In this document: positions 7,415 to 15,540 of the stretch, piece by piece
Position numbering within the stretch: the first letter of the stretch is position 1
Layout: each line of letters starts with the position of its first letter
NCBI RefSeq assembly: GCF_023715245.1
Contig: NZ_JAMBNV010000003.1
Location: forward strand, 124,001 to 188,000
Source of the DNA: Sporosarcina luteola
GTDB lineage: Bacteria; Bacillota; Bacilli; Bacillales_A; Planococcaceae
DNA length: 64,000 bases
Reading direction: 5' to 3'
Notes under the pieces: generated by a model
Databases searched by the model: none
Seen by the model: the letters and a program-made list of their open reading frames with translations, nothing else
What the model was told of the DNA's origin: nothing
Translations under genes and position numbers: made by a program

Positions 7415-8620
7415 GTGTTAAACAAACGAAAACCTCTAGAAGGCGTAAAAATATTGGAATTGGGCAATTTGGTCGCAGCACCGTATGCAGGTAAGCTTTT
7501 TGCTGAATTCGGAGCAGAAGTGATTAAAGTGGAGGAACCTACAAATGGCGATCCTCTACGGAATTGGCGGGTGATGCATGGGGATACGTCCGTATGGTGG
7601 TACGTCCAAAGCAGGAACAAGAAATCGGTTACCATCAATCTTCGTGAACCTGAAGGGCAGGAAATCGTAAGGTCATTGATTGGCAAGGTGGATGTTGTTC
7701 TCGAAAATTTCAAGCCGGGCACATTGGAGAGATGGGGGCTGGGCTATGAGGAACTTCAGAAGGTAAATCCATCGATTATCCTCACCCGTATATCGGGATA
7801 CGGACAAACGGGTCCCTATAAGGAAAAACCCGGATTTGGCAGTGTCGCAGAAGCGATTGGCGGTCTACGTTTTTTGACAGGCTATCCGGATCGTCCGCCA
7901 GTCCGTGCAGGCATTGCGATCGGTGATATGATTGCAGGCTTATATGCGGTAATCGGAACATTGATGACACTTCGTGCACGGGATGAGGACCCGGAAAAGA
8001 AAGGGCAGGTCGTTGACGTCGCGCTCTACGAAGCGGTGTTCAGCCTGCTGGAAGGCATTCTTCCGGAGTATGATTTAACAGGATTGGTTAGGGAGCGAAC
8101 GGGAAGCACGTTGCCGGGCATAGCCCCTTCGAACACCTACAAATGTGCTGATGGAAAGCATATTGTCATTGGCGGAAATGGAGATCGCATTTTCCAGCGA
8201 CTCATGACAGCGATCGGCAGGGGGGATTTGGCGAATGATCCGCTATATGCAACGAACCAAGGCCGTGCGGATCACGCGGACTTCATAGATGGCGTGATAG
8301 AGGACTGGACGTTGCAGCACTCCATGGATGAAGTTCGGCGGATCTTGGATGCAGCATCGGTTCCGGTAGGTCCGATTTACGGCATCAATGACATCGTGAA
8401 TGACGAACATTATCAGGCGCGCGATATGCTGAAGGAAATCGTATTGGAGGACGGAGTGAAGATGACCGTTCCCGGGATTGTGCCGAAGCTATCGGGGACA
8501 CCGGGTGATATCGATTGGATTGGCCCGGTTCTTGGAGCTCACAATGAAGAGGTCTATTCAGATCTCCTCGGCCTGTCGGAAGAAGAGTTCCAGCGTCTGA
8601 AAGAGAAAGGGGTCATTTGA
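7415..8620 (+). CDS. Class III CoA-transferase (CaiB/BaiF family)
   Basis: A 401-residue CoA-transferase of family III, which moves CoA between organic acids through an enzyme-aspartyl intermediate. Family motifs are present: GVKILELGNLVAAPYAGKLFAEFGAEVIKVE at the N-terminus, NKKSVTINL, SGYGQTGPY and the VRAGIAIGDMIAGLYA block holding the catalytic Asp. The start is a GTG at 7415 after AGGGGGG. The next gene encodes HMG-CoA lyase, directly adjacent. Human SUGCT, a family III enzyme, makes HMG-CoA from 3-hydroxy-3-methylglutarate and succinyl-CoA, so the same reaction is a good hypothesis here. Alternatives are citramalate, itaconate or another branched dicarboxylate. Confidence 0.88.
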   Translation: MLNKRKPLEGVKILELGNLVAAPYAGKLFAEFGAEVIKVEEPTNGDPLRNWRVMHGDTSVWWYVQSRNKKSVTINLREPEGQEIVRSLIGKVDVVLENFKPGTLERWGLGYEELQKVNPSIILTRISGYGQTGPYKEKPGFGSVAEAIGGLRFLTGYPDRPPVRAGIAIGDMIAGLYAVIGTLMTLRARDEDPEKKGQVVDVALYEAVFSLLEGILPEYDLTGLVRERTGSTLPGIAPSNTYKCADGKHIVIGGNGDRIFQRLMTAIGRGDLANDPLYATNQGRADHADFIDGVIEDWTLQHSMDEVRRILDAASVPVGPIYGINDIVNDEHYQARDMLKEIVLEDGVKMTVPGIVPKLSGTPGDIDWIGPVLGAHNEEVYSDLLGLSEEEFQRLKEKGVI

Positions 8621-9526
8621 ATGGAAGGCGTTACGATCATTGACGTCAGCCCCCGCGATGGTTTGCAAAACGAACCGAAACCGGTAGATGTGGAGCGGAA
8701 ATTGCAACTGGTAAACAAACTGATTGCTGCCGGGATTCATAAAGTGGAAGTGACCTCCTTCGTCCATCCGGTGAAAGTGCCTCAAATGGCGGATGCAAAC
8801 GAATTGCTCCAAGCTCTTTCCGATAAGGGAAATCTCGAAGCGATTGCATTGATTCCTAATCTGAAAGGGTATGAACGGGCAAGGAAACATCGTTTATCTG
8901 AAGTGAATTGGGTCAGTGCAGCTACTGAAACTTTCAATGAAAAGAACATCGGGATGTCGATCGAGGACAATATGTCCCAGTTCCTGAAGGTTTTGAAGGA
9001 AGCGAAAAAAGACGGCATCAAAACTTGTTTTTCAGTCGCCGTCAGCTTCGGCTGTCCGTATGAAGGAAATGTCGAAGAAGAGAAAGTGCTGGAGCTCGTC
9101 CGTCGTGTCAAAGAGGCGGGGGTAGATCGGATTGGAATTGCGGATACGATTGGAATTGCAACACCCGATCATGTCGACAGTCTGATGAAGAAGGTGCTCG
9201 CCATTGCAGGCGACACGCCAGTAGCTATTCATTTGCATGACACGCGGGGACTTGGGTTGACGAATGCATATGAGGCTTACAAGGCAGGCGTGAGAATTTT
9301 TGAAACGTCCGCAAGTGGCATCGGCGGCTGTCCATTTGCGCCGGGCGCCGCGGGTAATTTGGCAACAGAGGATCTCGTTTATTTATTCGAAAGGATGAAT
9401 ATATCAACAGGGATCGATTTTCAAAAACTGTTGGGTGCCGCTGATTATGCGGCAAGTCTATCAACAAAAAATCCATTGGGGCGAATCCGCCACGTGGAAA
9501 AACAAAGGGAAAAGGGGAATGAGTGA
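8621..9526 (+). CDS. Hydroxymethylglutaryl-CoA lyase
   Basis: A 301-residue TIM-barrel enzyme of the DRE-metallolyase family that splits HMG-CoA into acetoacetate and acetyl-CoA. Seen are the N-terminal VSPRDGLQNEPK, the metal-binding HLHDTRG, DTIGIATP, and the signature loop SGIGGCPFAPGAAGN with the catalytic Cys. The length is typical (about 300). The ATG directly follows the preceding stop codon and the end overlaps the next start. In Bacillus the homologue (YngG/MvaB) sits in a leucine/isovalerate pathway cluster; here there is no carboxylase or acyl-CoA dehydrogenase, which points to direct entry of HMG or an analogue. Confidence 0.93.
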   Translation: MEGVTIIDVSPRDGLQNEPKPVDVERKLQLVNKLIAAGIHKVEVTSFVHPVKVPQMADANELLQALSDKGNLEAIALIPNLKGYERARKHRLSEVNWVSAATETFNEKNIGMSIEDNMSQFLKVLKEAKKDGIKTCFSVAVSFGCPYEGNVEEEKVLELVRRVKEAGVDRIGIADTIGIATPDHVDSLMKKVLAIAGDTPVAIHLHDTRGLGLTNAYEAYKAGVRIFETSASGIGGCPFAPGAAGNLATEDLVYLFERMNISTGIDFQKLLGAADYAASLSTKNPLGRIRHVEKQREKGNE

Positions 9527-10551
9527 TGAAAAAATGGCTGTTAGGTTTGTTTGTATCAATTATTGGGGTGGTTGTGTTGTCCGCCTGCAACAACGAAAAA
9601 ACGGATGATAAGGCTACTGCTGATAGCGGGGACGGCTATGAGGCAACGACAATCCGTCTTGCCTACAACTTGCCTCAAGATCATCATATCTCGGTTGGTA
9701 TCGAAGAATTCGCGAAAAAAGTTACCGAAAAATCCGATGGAAAAGTGAAAGTGCAAGTGTTTCCGGCAGGACAATTACTTAGCGATAAGGATATGAACCA
9801 GTCAATTCTTTCAGGTGGTGTTGAAATGGGTGTGAACTCTTCCACTCTATGGGCGTCCACTGTTCCGGCAATGGGGATTTTCGATGTTCCTTATGTATTC
9901 AATGATTATTCAGCAGTAGGAGAAGCGGTAAATGGTGAATTCGGCGATAAACTTCGTGGTGCAATGGAAGAAAAGGGTGCGAAAGTTCTGATGTTCGCTG
10001 ACTATGGATATGTTCAATTTGCCAATAACAAGCGCCCGTTAAAATCTCCTGAAGACTTCAAAGGATTGAAAATCAGAAGTATCGGAGATTTGCCTTCCGA
10101 ATTAATTCAAGCATATGGGGCTTCACCTGTTTTCATGGGTGGGGGGGAAGTATACATGGCCCTTCAACGTGACACAGTGGATGGGGCAACATCAGGTACG
10201 ACAGCGATGCTTCAACGTAAATATGATGAAGTTACGAAATACTTGACGATTAATAACTATGCCTATCTTGAATTCCTTTTGGCTGTCAATAAAGACTACT
10301 GGGATGGCCTTCCAGAGAAGACTCAAGACCTTCTAACAGAAGTGGCCGCTGAAACGGAAACGTGGATCCGTGAGCAAGCCGAAAAAGAAGATAGTGAATC
10401 AGCTAAAGCACTTGAAGAAAATGGAATGGAAGTTTACGTCGTACCTGAAGACGAGTTGGACGTATGGAAAGACGCGGCTGCACCGGTGCGTGACGTATTC
10501 GTGAAAAATGCCGGAGACCTAGGGAAAGAACTTTTAGACTTGGTAGGCTGA
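9526..10551 (+). CDS. TRAP transporter solute-binding lipoprotein (DctP family)
   Basis: A 341-residue extracytoplasmic binding protein with a lipoprotein signal ending in the lipobox LSAC, followed by an acidic linker. The DctP fold is supported by IRLAYNLPQDHHISVGIEEFA, by PEDFKGLKIRSIGDLPSELIQAYGASPVFMGGGEVYMALQ with its carboxylate-anchoring Arg, and by DTVDGATSGTTAM. The ATG overlaps the TGA of the lyase gene; a GTG one codon earlier is possible. With the DctQ and DctM genes it forms a complete TRAP system that delivers an organic acid for the CoA-transferase. Confidence 0.92.
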   Translation: MKKWLLGLFVSIIGVVVLSACNNEKTDDKATADSGDGYEATTIRLAYNLPQDHHISVGIEEFAKKVTEKSDGKVKVQVFPAGQLLSDKDMNQSILSGGVEMGVNSSTLWASTVPAMGIFDVPYVFNDYSAVGEAVNGEFGDKLRGAMEEKGAKVLMFADYGYVQFANNKRPLKSPEDFKGLKIRSIGDLPSELIQAYGASPVFMGGGEVYMALQRDTVDGATSGTTAMLQRKYDEVTKYLTINNYAYLEFLLAVNKDYWDGLPEKTQDLLTEVAAETETWIREQAEKEDSESAKALEENGMEVYVVPEDELDVWKDAAAPVRDVFVKNAGDLGKELLDLVG

Positions 10552-10579
10552 AATAACTAGATTTGAGGGGGGAACCGCT

Positions 10580-11077
10580 TTGAAAAAGGTCTATAATGTT
10601 ATGGATCTGCTCATCAGATGGGGCGCTTACATTGCGGGTGTGCTTATTTTGATCACGACCGTTATGACATTCTATGAAGTTGTGTCAAGATCGTTTTTCC
10701 ATAAACCGACTTCTTGGGCGACTGAGCTATCCATCTATGCGATCATTGGCAGCTGTTTCTTAGGTAGCGCCTATGCGGTTCGGACCTATTCGCATATTAC
10801 TGTCGATTTATTGATTAATAATGTTAATGATCGAATTAAAACCTTACTGGCATACCTGACGAATTCTCTCGGATTGGTATTCAGTATCATCTTCACACTT
10901 TACAGTTACTTGCATGTCATCAAGACATTCAACTTGGGAGTCACATCCGCATCACTGTTGAGGATTCCAATGTATATTCCGGAATCCCTCCTCGTGATCG
11001 GGGGCGTTCTTCTATGCATCGCCTTCATACTACAGATTATAGATGGCGGCATCCATAAGGGAGGGGAACACCTATGA
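10580..11077 (+). CDS. TRAP transporter small permease (DctQ family)
   Basis: A 165-residue membrane protein with four hydrophobic segments, the usual DctQ topology. The family motif EVVSRSFFHKPTSWATELSIYA lies after the first helix, and YAVRTYSHITVDLL before the third. The start is a TTG at 10580 behind TGAGGGGGG. Its stop overlaps the ATG of the large permease by four bases (ATGA), indicating translational coupling. Confidence 0.9.
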   Translation: MKKVYNVMDLLIRWGAYIAGVLILITTVMTFYEVVSRSFFHKPTSWATELSIYAIIGSCFLGSAYAVRTYSHITVDLLINNVNDRIKTLLAYLTNSLGLVFSIIFTLYSYLHVIKTFNLGVTSASLLRIPMYIPESLLVIGGVLLCIAFILQIIDGGIHKGGEHL

Positions 11078-12351
11078 ATTTATTTTTTACGGGTGGATTG
11101 GGAATTCTTCTCCTCATCGGACTGCCTGTCGCCTTTACGCTCAGTTTGCTGGCGGTTGCAGGGATGTATTTCTTTAACGGAGGTACATTCGCCTTCATGC
11201 AGATTCCGATTATATCGTACAAGTCATTAGATGATTTCTCGCTGACTGCCTTGCCGATGTATGTATTGATGAGCCAAGTGCTTGTTGTGAGTGGGGTCGG
11301 CCGGGATTTGTATGAAATGGCCAGCAGATGGTTCAGGCATTTCCCTGGCGGACTAGCGATTGCGACATTGTTCTGCTGTACCGTATTCTCAGCGATTTCA
11401 GGATCCAGTGTTGCAACGGCTGTTACGGTCGGTTCTGTCGCACTGCCTGAAATGGTGAGAAGGGGTTACAACAAACGTCATGTGTTAGGGCTATTGGCTG
11501 CGGGTGGAACACTTGGCATCTTAATTCCTCCAAGTATTCCGATGATCATTTATGGTTCAGTGACAGGAGAGTCTGTTGGTAAGCTTTTCATTGCTGGAAT
11601 TATACCTGGTGCAATCCTGACAATCGCGTTCATGATTTTCTCGGCGTATCAAACTCGCCATATTAAAGACATACCGGCGACTTGGGGCGAGAGAATGGAG
11701 GCATCTCGCAAGGCGATTTGGGGATTGTTGCTGCCAATCATTATCATCGGCGGGATCTACACTGGTATTTTCACACCGACGGAAGCAGCTGCTGTCGGCG
11801 TTGTGCTCAGCTTTGTCATCGCAATTTTCGTCTATAAGAACATCAATTTGACGTCGATGAAGGAAATTCTAGTTTCTACTGTTAAAACGAATGCAATGAT
11901 CCTATTTATCATCATCGGTGCGATGCTATTGGGCTATATCCTGACAATCCTTCAGATTCCACAGGGCATCGTCAATTTTGCAACATCCCAAGACATTTCA
12001 CCATGGATCATTTTCATCTTGATCAATATCGTGCTGTTGATTCTCGGTATGTTCTTGGAAACTGTTTCAATTCTGGTTATCACATTGCCAATCCTTTATC
12101 CGATCATCATGGCGCTCGGTTTCGATCCGATCTGGTTCGCTATTATCATGGTCATCAATATGGAGCTGGCTCTCATCTCACCGCCGGTCGGACTGAACCT
12201 GTTCGTATTGAAAGGGTTGAACAAAGAAAACACCATCAGTGAAATCGTGAAAGGCGTTATCCCGTATGCCGTCATCATGCTTGTCTTCATGGTTATTCTT
12301 TCGATCTTCCCTGAAATCGCAACGGTGTTGATCCATAAAGATATTAAATGA
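11074..12351 (+). CDS. TRAP transporter large permease (DctM family)
   Basis: A 425-residue polytopic membrane protein with about 12 hydrophobic segments and re-entrant loops typical of DctM. Motifs include GLPVAFTLSLLAVAGMYFF, the SGSSVATAVTVGSVALPEM segment, GTLGILIPPSIPMIIYG and FTPTEAAAVGV. It carries Na+-coupled transport together with DctQ and the binding protein. It is the last gene of the operon and is followed by a strong terminator. Confidence 0.94.
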   Translation: MNLFFTGGLGILLLIGLPVAFTLSLLAVAGMYFFNGGTFAFMQIPIISYKSLDDFSLTALPMYVLMSQVLVVSGVGRDLYEMASRWFRHFPGGLAIATLFCCTVFSAISGSSVATAVTVGSVALPEMVRRGYNKRHVLGLLAAGGTLGILIPPSIPMIIYGSVTGESVGKLFIAGIIPGAILTIAFMIFSAYQTRHIKDIPATWGERMEASRKAIWGLLLPIIIIGGIYTGIFTPTEAAAVGVVLSFVIAIFVYKNINLTSMKEILVSTVKTNAMILFIIIGAMLLGYILTILQIPQGIVNFATSQDISPWIIFILINIVLLILGMFLETVSILVITLPILYPIIMALGFDPIWFAIIMVINMELALISPPVGLNLFVLKGLNKENTISEIVKGVIPYAVIMLVFMVILSIFPEIATVLIHKDIK

Positions 12352-12354
12352 GTA

Positions 12355-12390
12355 AAGCCCACGAGGAAAAAACTCCTTCGTGGGCTGTTT
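12355..12390 (+). terminator. Rho-independent terminator of the TRAP operon
   Basis: AGCCCACGA pairs with TTCGTGGGCT around an A-rich loop, followed by GTTTTG. It starts five bases after the dctM stop. Its stem resembles the terminator at 15478. Confidence 0.85.
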
Positions 12391-12439
12391 TGTAATGAAA
12401 TGAGTGGGTGAGCAGTTGGGATTGAAGCAGGTAGAATTA

Positions 12440-12578
12440 TATCGATCATTTCCTGCGGATTATCGTTCATTTCCCGTAGTTTATCGATCATTTCGCGGAG
12501 GATATCGATTATTTCCCAACATATATCGATCATTTCCCGAGTTATATTGTCATTTTGTGAGTAAGGACCTAATAGGTG
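12440..12578. repeat. 21-bp tandem repeat array, copy 1
   Basis: Five units starting with TATCGATCATTTCC (at 12440, 12461, 12482, 12503, 12524) and a sixth variant TATTGTCATTTTGTGA at 12545 are spaced exactly 21 bp apart. A tail ending GACCTA follows. The minus strand reads as open heptads of the REMIDxL type. Related arrays lie at 18947, 37933 and partly 40260. It fills the gap between dctM and pcm. Confidence 0.85.
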
Positions 12579-12631
12579 GTGCACTAAATGTCGATTACAA
12601 TCAAAAGAGAAGTCTAATAAAGTTATGACCT

Positions 12632-13213
12632 CTACTCATACTTCCCCCTCAACGGAACAAACCTCACTTCCTCCAGCACTGTCGTATTGATTTCTCCGTC
12701 TTCATCTTTTTCCAAGAGCAAGAGCTCCTGTAGAAGGGGTGGACCTACTGGAATGATCATTTTACCTCTGGGTGCTAGTTGGTCGATGAGCTCGTTTGGC
12801 ACTTGGGCAGCAGCGGCCGTCACCATAATCCGGTCATACGGAGCGTTTTCTTCCCAACCGGTGCTGCCGTCATCCAATTTGAAATGGATGTTGGAGAAGC
12901 CGGCTTTTTCTAATCGTTCCTTTGCCCGTTCATGCAAGGCGGCGATTCGTTCAATCGTATAAACGGAGTCCGAGAAGGCGGCGAGCAGGGCGGTTTGGTA
13001 GCCGGATCCGGTTCCGATTTCGAGCACTTTTGAACCGGGCTGCAAATCGAGGGCCAATGTCATTTCAAGTACGAGGGATGGCTGGGAAATCGTTTGTTCA
13101 TGCCCGATTGGAATGGCCTCGTCCATATAGGCGAATTCTTTGAGTTCATCCATGAAAAAGCTGCGATCAAGTTTTTGAAAATAGGTAAGGATGTCTTCGT
13201 TTTGGCTGGTCAT
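12632..13213 (-). CDS. pcm: Protein-L-isoaspartate O-methyltransferase
   Basis: A 193-residue class I SAM-dependent methyltransferase that methylates isoaspartyl residues in damaged proteins for repair. SAM-binding motif I is VLEIGTGSGYQTALLA, preceded by the Pcm-specific GHEQTISQPSLVLEMTLAL, and YDRIMVTAAAAQVPNELIDQLAPRGKMIIPVG follows. The start codon lies behind GAAGGGGC on the minus strand. Convergent with the 21-bp repeat array and divergent from the amino acid permease. Slightly shorter than Gram-negative Pcm (about 208). Confidence 0.9.
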   Translation of the reverse strand: MTSQNEDILTYFQKLDRSFFMDELKEFAYMDEAIPIGHEQTISQPSLVLEMTLALDLQPGSKVLEIGTGSGYQTALLAAFSDSVYTIERIAALHERAKERLEKAGFSNIHFKLDDGSTGWEENAPYDRIMVTAAAAQVPNELIDQLAPRGKMIIPVGPPLLQELLLLEKDEDGEINTTVLEEVRFVPLRGKYE

Positions 13214-13394
13214 TGTAGTATGCCCCTTCAGCTATATAGTTGGTTACCCATATCCTCTATTGGGCAGTTGTAAACAATATACATAAGCTAACATGGTTGA
13301 TCTTTGTCTTGAAAATGTTCTTTCTTTCATCATTTCACTAACACATAAATGTACTTTCTGGTGGAAAGCTATCTTTTATGTGGAGGTGTATGTA

Positions 13395-14747
13395 ATGGGG
13401 AAAAAAACGTCAGGAGGCAAGGATGAAGCAGCAAATCTTTCTTGGTGGCAATTATCCCTAATTGGAGTAGGCTGCATTATTGGTACAGGTTTTTTCTTAG
13501 CATCAAGTATTGCGATTAAAATGACAGGTCCTTCTGTCATCCTGGCCTTTATCATGGCTGCAACTGCAACCTATATCGTATTTGAAGCACTAGCGAAAAT
13601 GTCCGCAAAAGATCCACAGAAAGGGTCATTTCGAACGTATGCCAAAAAAGCATATGGACGTTGGGCTGGGTTTAGCAGTGGTTGGGTCTATTGGTGTTCG
13701 GAGATTTTAATCATCGGTAGTCAGCTTACTGCAATTTCACTGTTATCAAAGTTTTGGTTCCCTGACATTAAACTGTGGATATTCGCATCGATTTATGCCG
13801 TATGCGGCCTCCTTGTTCTTTTTATTGGGACTAAAGCGTTTGGGAAATTAGAGAGCGTATTTGCAGTGATGAAAATTGCTGCTATTTTTATGTTTATTGT
13901 AATTGCCATTTTAGCGTTGACGGGGATAATTGAGGGCGATTCCAAAGCAGGAATTCCTCAAACTGTAAAAGGATTTTTCCCTAACGGTATCGTCGGATTT
14001 TGGAGCGCTCTATTGTTTGCCTTTTATGCTCATGGTGGAATTGAAGTAATGGGCGTAATGGCCATCCATCTTAAGAAAAAGGAAGATGCTCCTAAATCGG
14101 GAAAAGTCATGTTGGGGTTACTCGGAGTAATTTACATTACATCGCTTTCTTTAGCACTTTTACTATTGCCATATGATAAGTTCAGGGAGAACAAAAGCCC
14201 GTTTGTTGAGGCCTTATCAGGTTTTAATGGTATTGAGTTTTTCCCGCATGTCTTTACGGCTGCAATTATTATTGCCGGTTTTTCGACGATGTCTGGAGCT
14301 CTTTTTTCGGTTACCACGGTACTTCAAACAATATCTGAAGATGGGGATGCACCTAAACTATTTAGTAAACAAATGAAAAAGAAGTTCAAAATGCCGTTAC
14401 CTGCTATCGCTTTAACGACAACCGGGCTTGTTCTATCCATAGTCACCTCATTATTATTGCCTGATAAAGTATACGAATATATAACGACTGCTGCAGCATT
14501 AATGCTGCTTTATAATTGGATTCTCATTTTATCCATGTATCACAGATTAATCGAGCCGACTACTGCGGATAAAGTAAAAAGAGTGATCGGAATGATTCTT
14601 GTCGTTGCGGCCGTAAGTGGAGCACTTTTTCATAAAACAAGTCGACCTGGCTTTTTTGTCAGTTTACTATTTATTACGATAATTGGAATCGTCGTCCTGT
14701 TTTTACGGAAAAGGTGGAAGAAAGAAGAGGCTCAAAATAATGCATGA
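13395..14747 (+). CDS. APC-superfamily amino acid permease
   Basis: A 450-residue inner-membrane transporter with about 12 helices. The first helix carries the APC signature IGVGCIIGTGFFLASSIAIKMTGPS, and the E-rich FEALAKMSAKDPQKGSFRTYAKKAYG loop fits amino acid permeases of the YbgF/RocE branch. The start is the ATG at 13395 behind TGGAGGTG; 34 additional codons are open upstream but lack a signal. It ends inside the convergent LysE-type gene by 16 bp. Substrate not predictable. Confidence 0.85.
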   Translation: MGKKTSGGKDEAANLSWWQLSLIGVGCIIGTGFFLASSIAIKMTGPSVILAFIMAATATYIVFEALAKMSAKDPQKGSFRTYAKKAYGRWAGFSSGWVYWCSEILIIGSQLTAISLLSKFWFPDIKLWIFASIYAVCGLLVLFIGTKAFGKLESVFAVMKIAAIFMFIVIAILALTGIIEGDSKAGIPQTVKGFFPNGIVGFWSALLFAFYAHGGIEVMGVMAIHLKKKEDAPKSGKVMLGLLGVIYITSLSLALLLLPYDKFRENKSPFVEALSGFNGIEFFPHVFTAAIIIAGFSTMSGALFSVTTVLQTISEDGDAPKLFSKQMKKKFKMPLPAIALTTTGLVLSIVTSLLLPDKVYEYITTAAALMLLYNWILILSMYHRLIEPTTADKVKRVIGMILVVAAVSGALFHKTSRPGFFVSLLFITIIGIVVLFLRKRWKKEEAQNNA

Positions 14748-15358
14748 TAAGCCTGAATGCCGAAGTATATTCCGAATCCAATCATAAAAAGGGAAGAAAT
14801 AACGGAGATCATCTTCAAAAGATTCACGGATAATAATCTGCGGGCACCACTAGATAGAGTGGCCATTATTGTATCCCATAAAAGGACACCAACTATAATG
14901 GCGATACTAAAAATCAGTAGTTGATCCCCTGCATAGGTTTCAGCAGATTGTGCAAGAACTGAACCATAGATCCCCAGCCAAAATAGAATCGTTAGTGGAT
15001 TCAAAAGCGACATGAAAAAACCAGTTAACAAGGAACGTCTAAGAAGGCTTTTTTTACCTGATTTCATTTCTAGTTCAATTTTATGTAATGATACTAAATT
15101 TTCGATTCCAGTATATAAAAGAACAAAACAACCAAATGACCAAAGAATTATTTTTACCAGTGCGAACTCGATAATTTGTCCGACTCCGAAATATACCATG
15201 ATCATATACAAAACATCGGCTGTTAACGCTCCAATACCAAAAATCCAGGCATGAAAAAAACCGTTTTTAATACCCGTATTTAGCTGCGCAGCGTTAACAG
15301 GTCCGATGGGCGCAGCTAAAGATACGCCTAAAATGATATAGGCAGCTATCGAATTCAT
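14732..15358 (-). CDS. LysE family amino acid exporter
   Basis: A 208-residue membrane protein with six hydrophobic segments. The N-terminal AAYIILGVSLAAPIGPVNAAQLNTGIKNGF segment is the LysE/RhtB hallmark and SLLNPLTILFWLGIYG is the second conserved block. It is expected to export a basic or neutral amino acid. The ATG lies six bases after AAGGGAGGA. Its 3' end overlaps that of the convergent permease, which gives an importer and an exporter tail to tail. Confidence 0.88.
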   Translation of the reverse strand: MNSIAAYIILGVSLAAPIGPVNAAQLNTGIKNGFFHAWIFGIGALTADVLYMIMVYFGVGQIIEFALVKIILWSFGCFVLLYTGIENLVSLHKIELEMKSGKKSLLRRSLLTGFFMSLLNPLTILFWLGIYGSVLAQSAETYAGDQLLIFSIAIIVGVLLWDTIMATLSSGARRLLSVNLLKMISVISSLFMIGFGIYFGIQAYHALF

Positions 15359-15477
15359 GTAAAGTCCTCCCTTAAATAGCGTCTATGCATCCTATTCAAG
15401 AGGAGTGACTGGTACAACCTATAGAAGAGATATTATTGAATAAAAGAATTTTCCATAGTCCATATAAAATAAGCAAA

Positions 15478-15505
15478 GCCCACGAGGAGGATTTCCTTCG
15501 CGGGC
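15478..15505 (-). terminator. Terminator of the sigma/membrane-partner operon
   Basis: On the minus strand GCCCGCGAAGGA pairs with TCCTCGTGGGC and is followed by a T-rich stretch. It lies 36 bp after the stop of the gene ending at 15541. Confidence 0.8.
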
Positions 15506-15540
15506 CATATCTATAGAGAATATGCTTGGTTAGACATAAA

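Noticed and set aside
12355..12390. The similar stems at 12355 and 15478 as copies of a repeat element
   Set aside because: The similarity is restricted to GCCCACGAGGA and its complement; two ordinary terminators suffice.
12404..12628. Open frames on both strands over the 21-bp array (YRSFP or REMID heptads) as a protein gene
   Set aside because: Openness follows from the 21-bp period. The frames lack a start with ribosome binding site, and the related array elsewhere has different ends.
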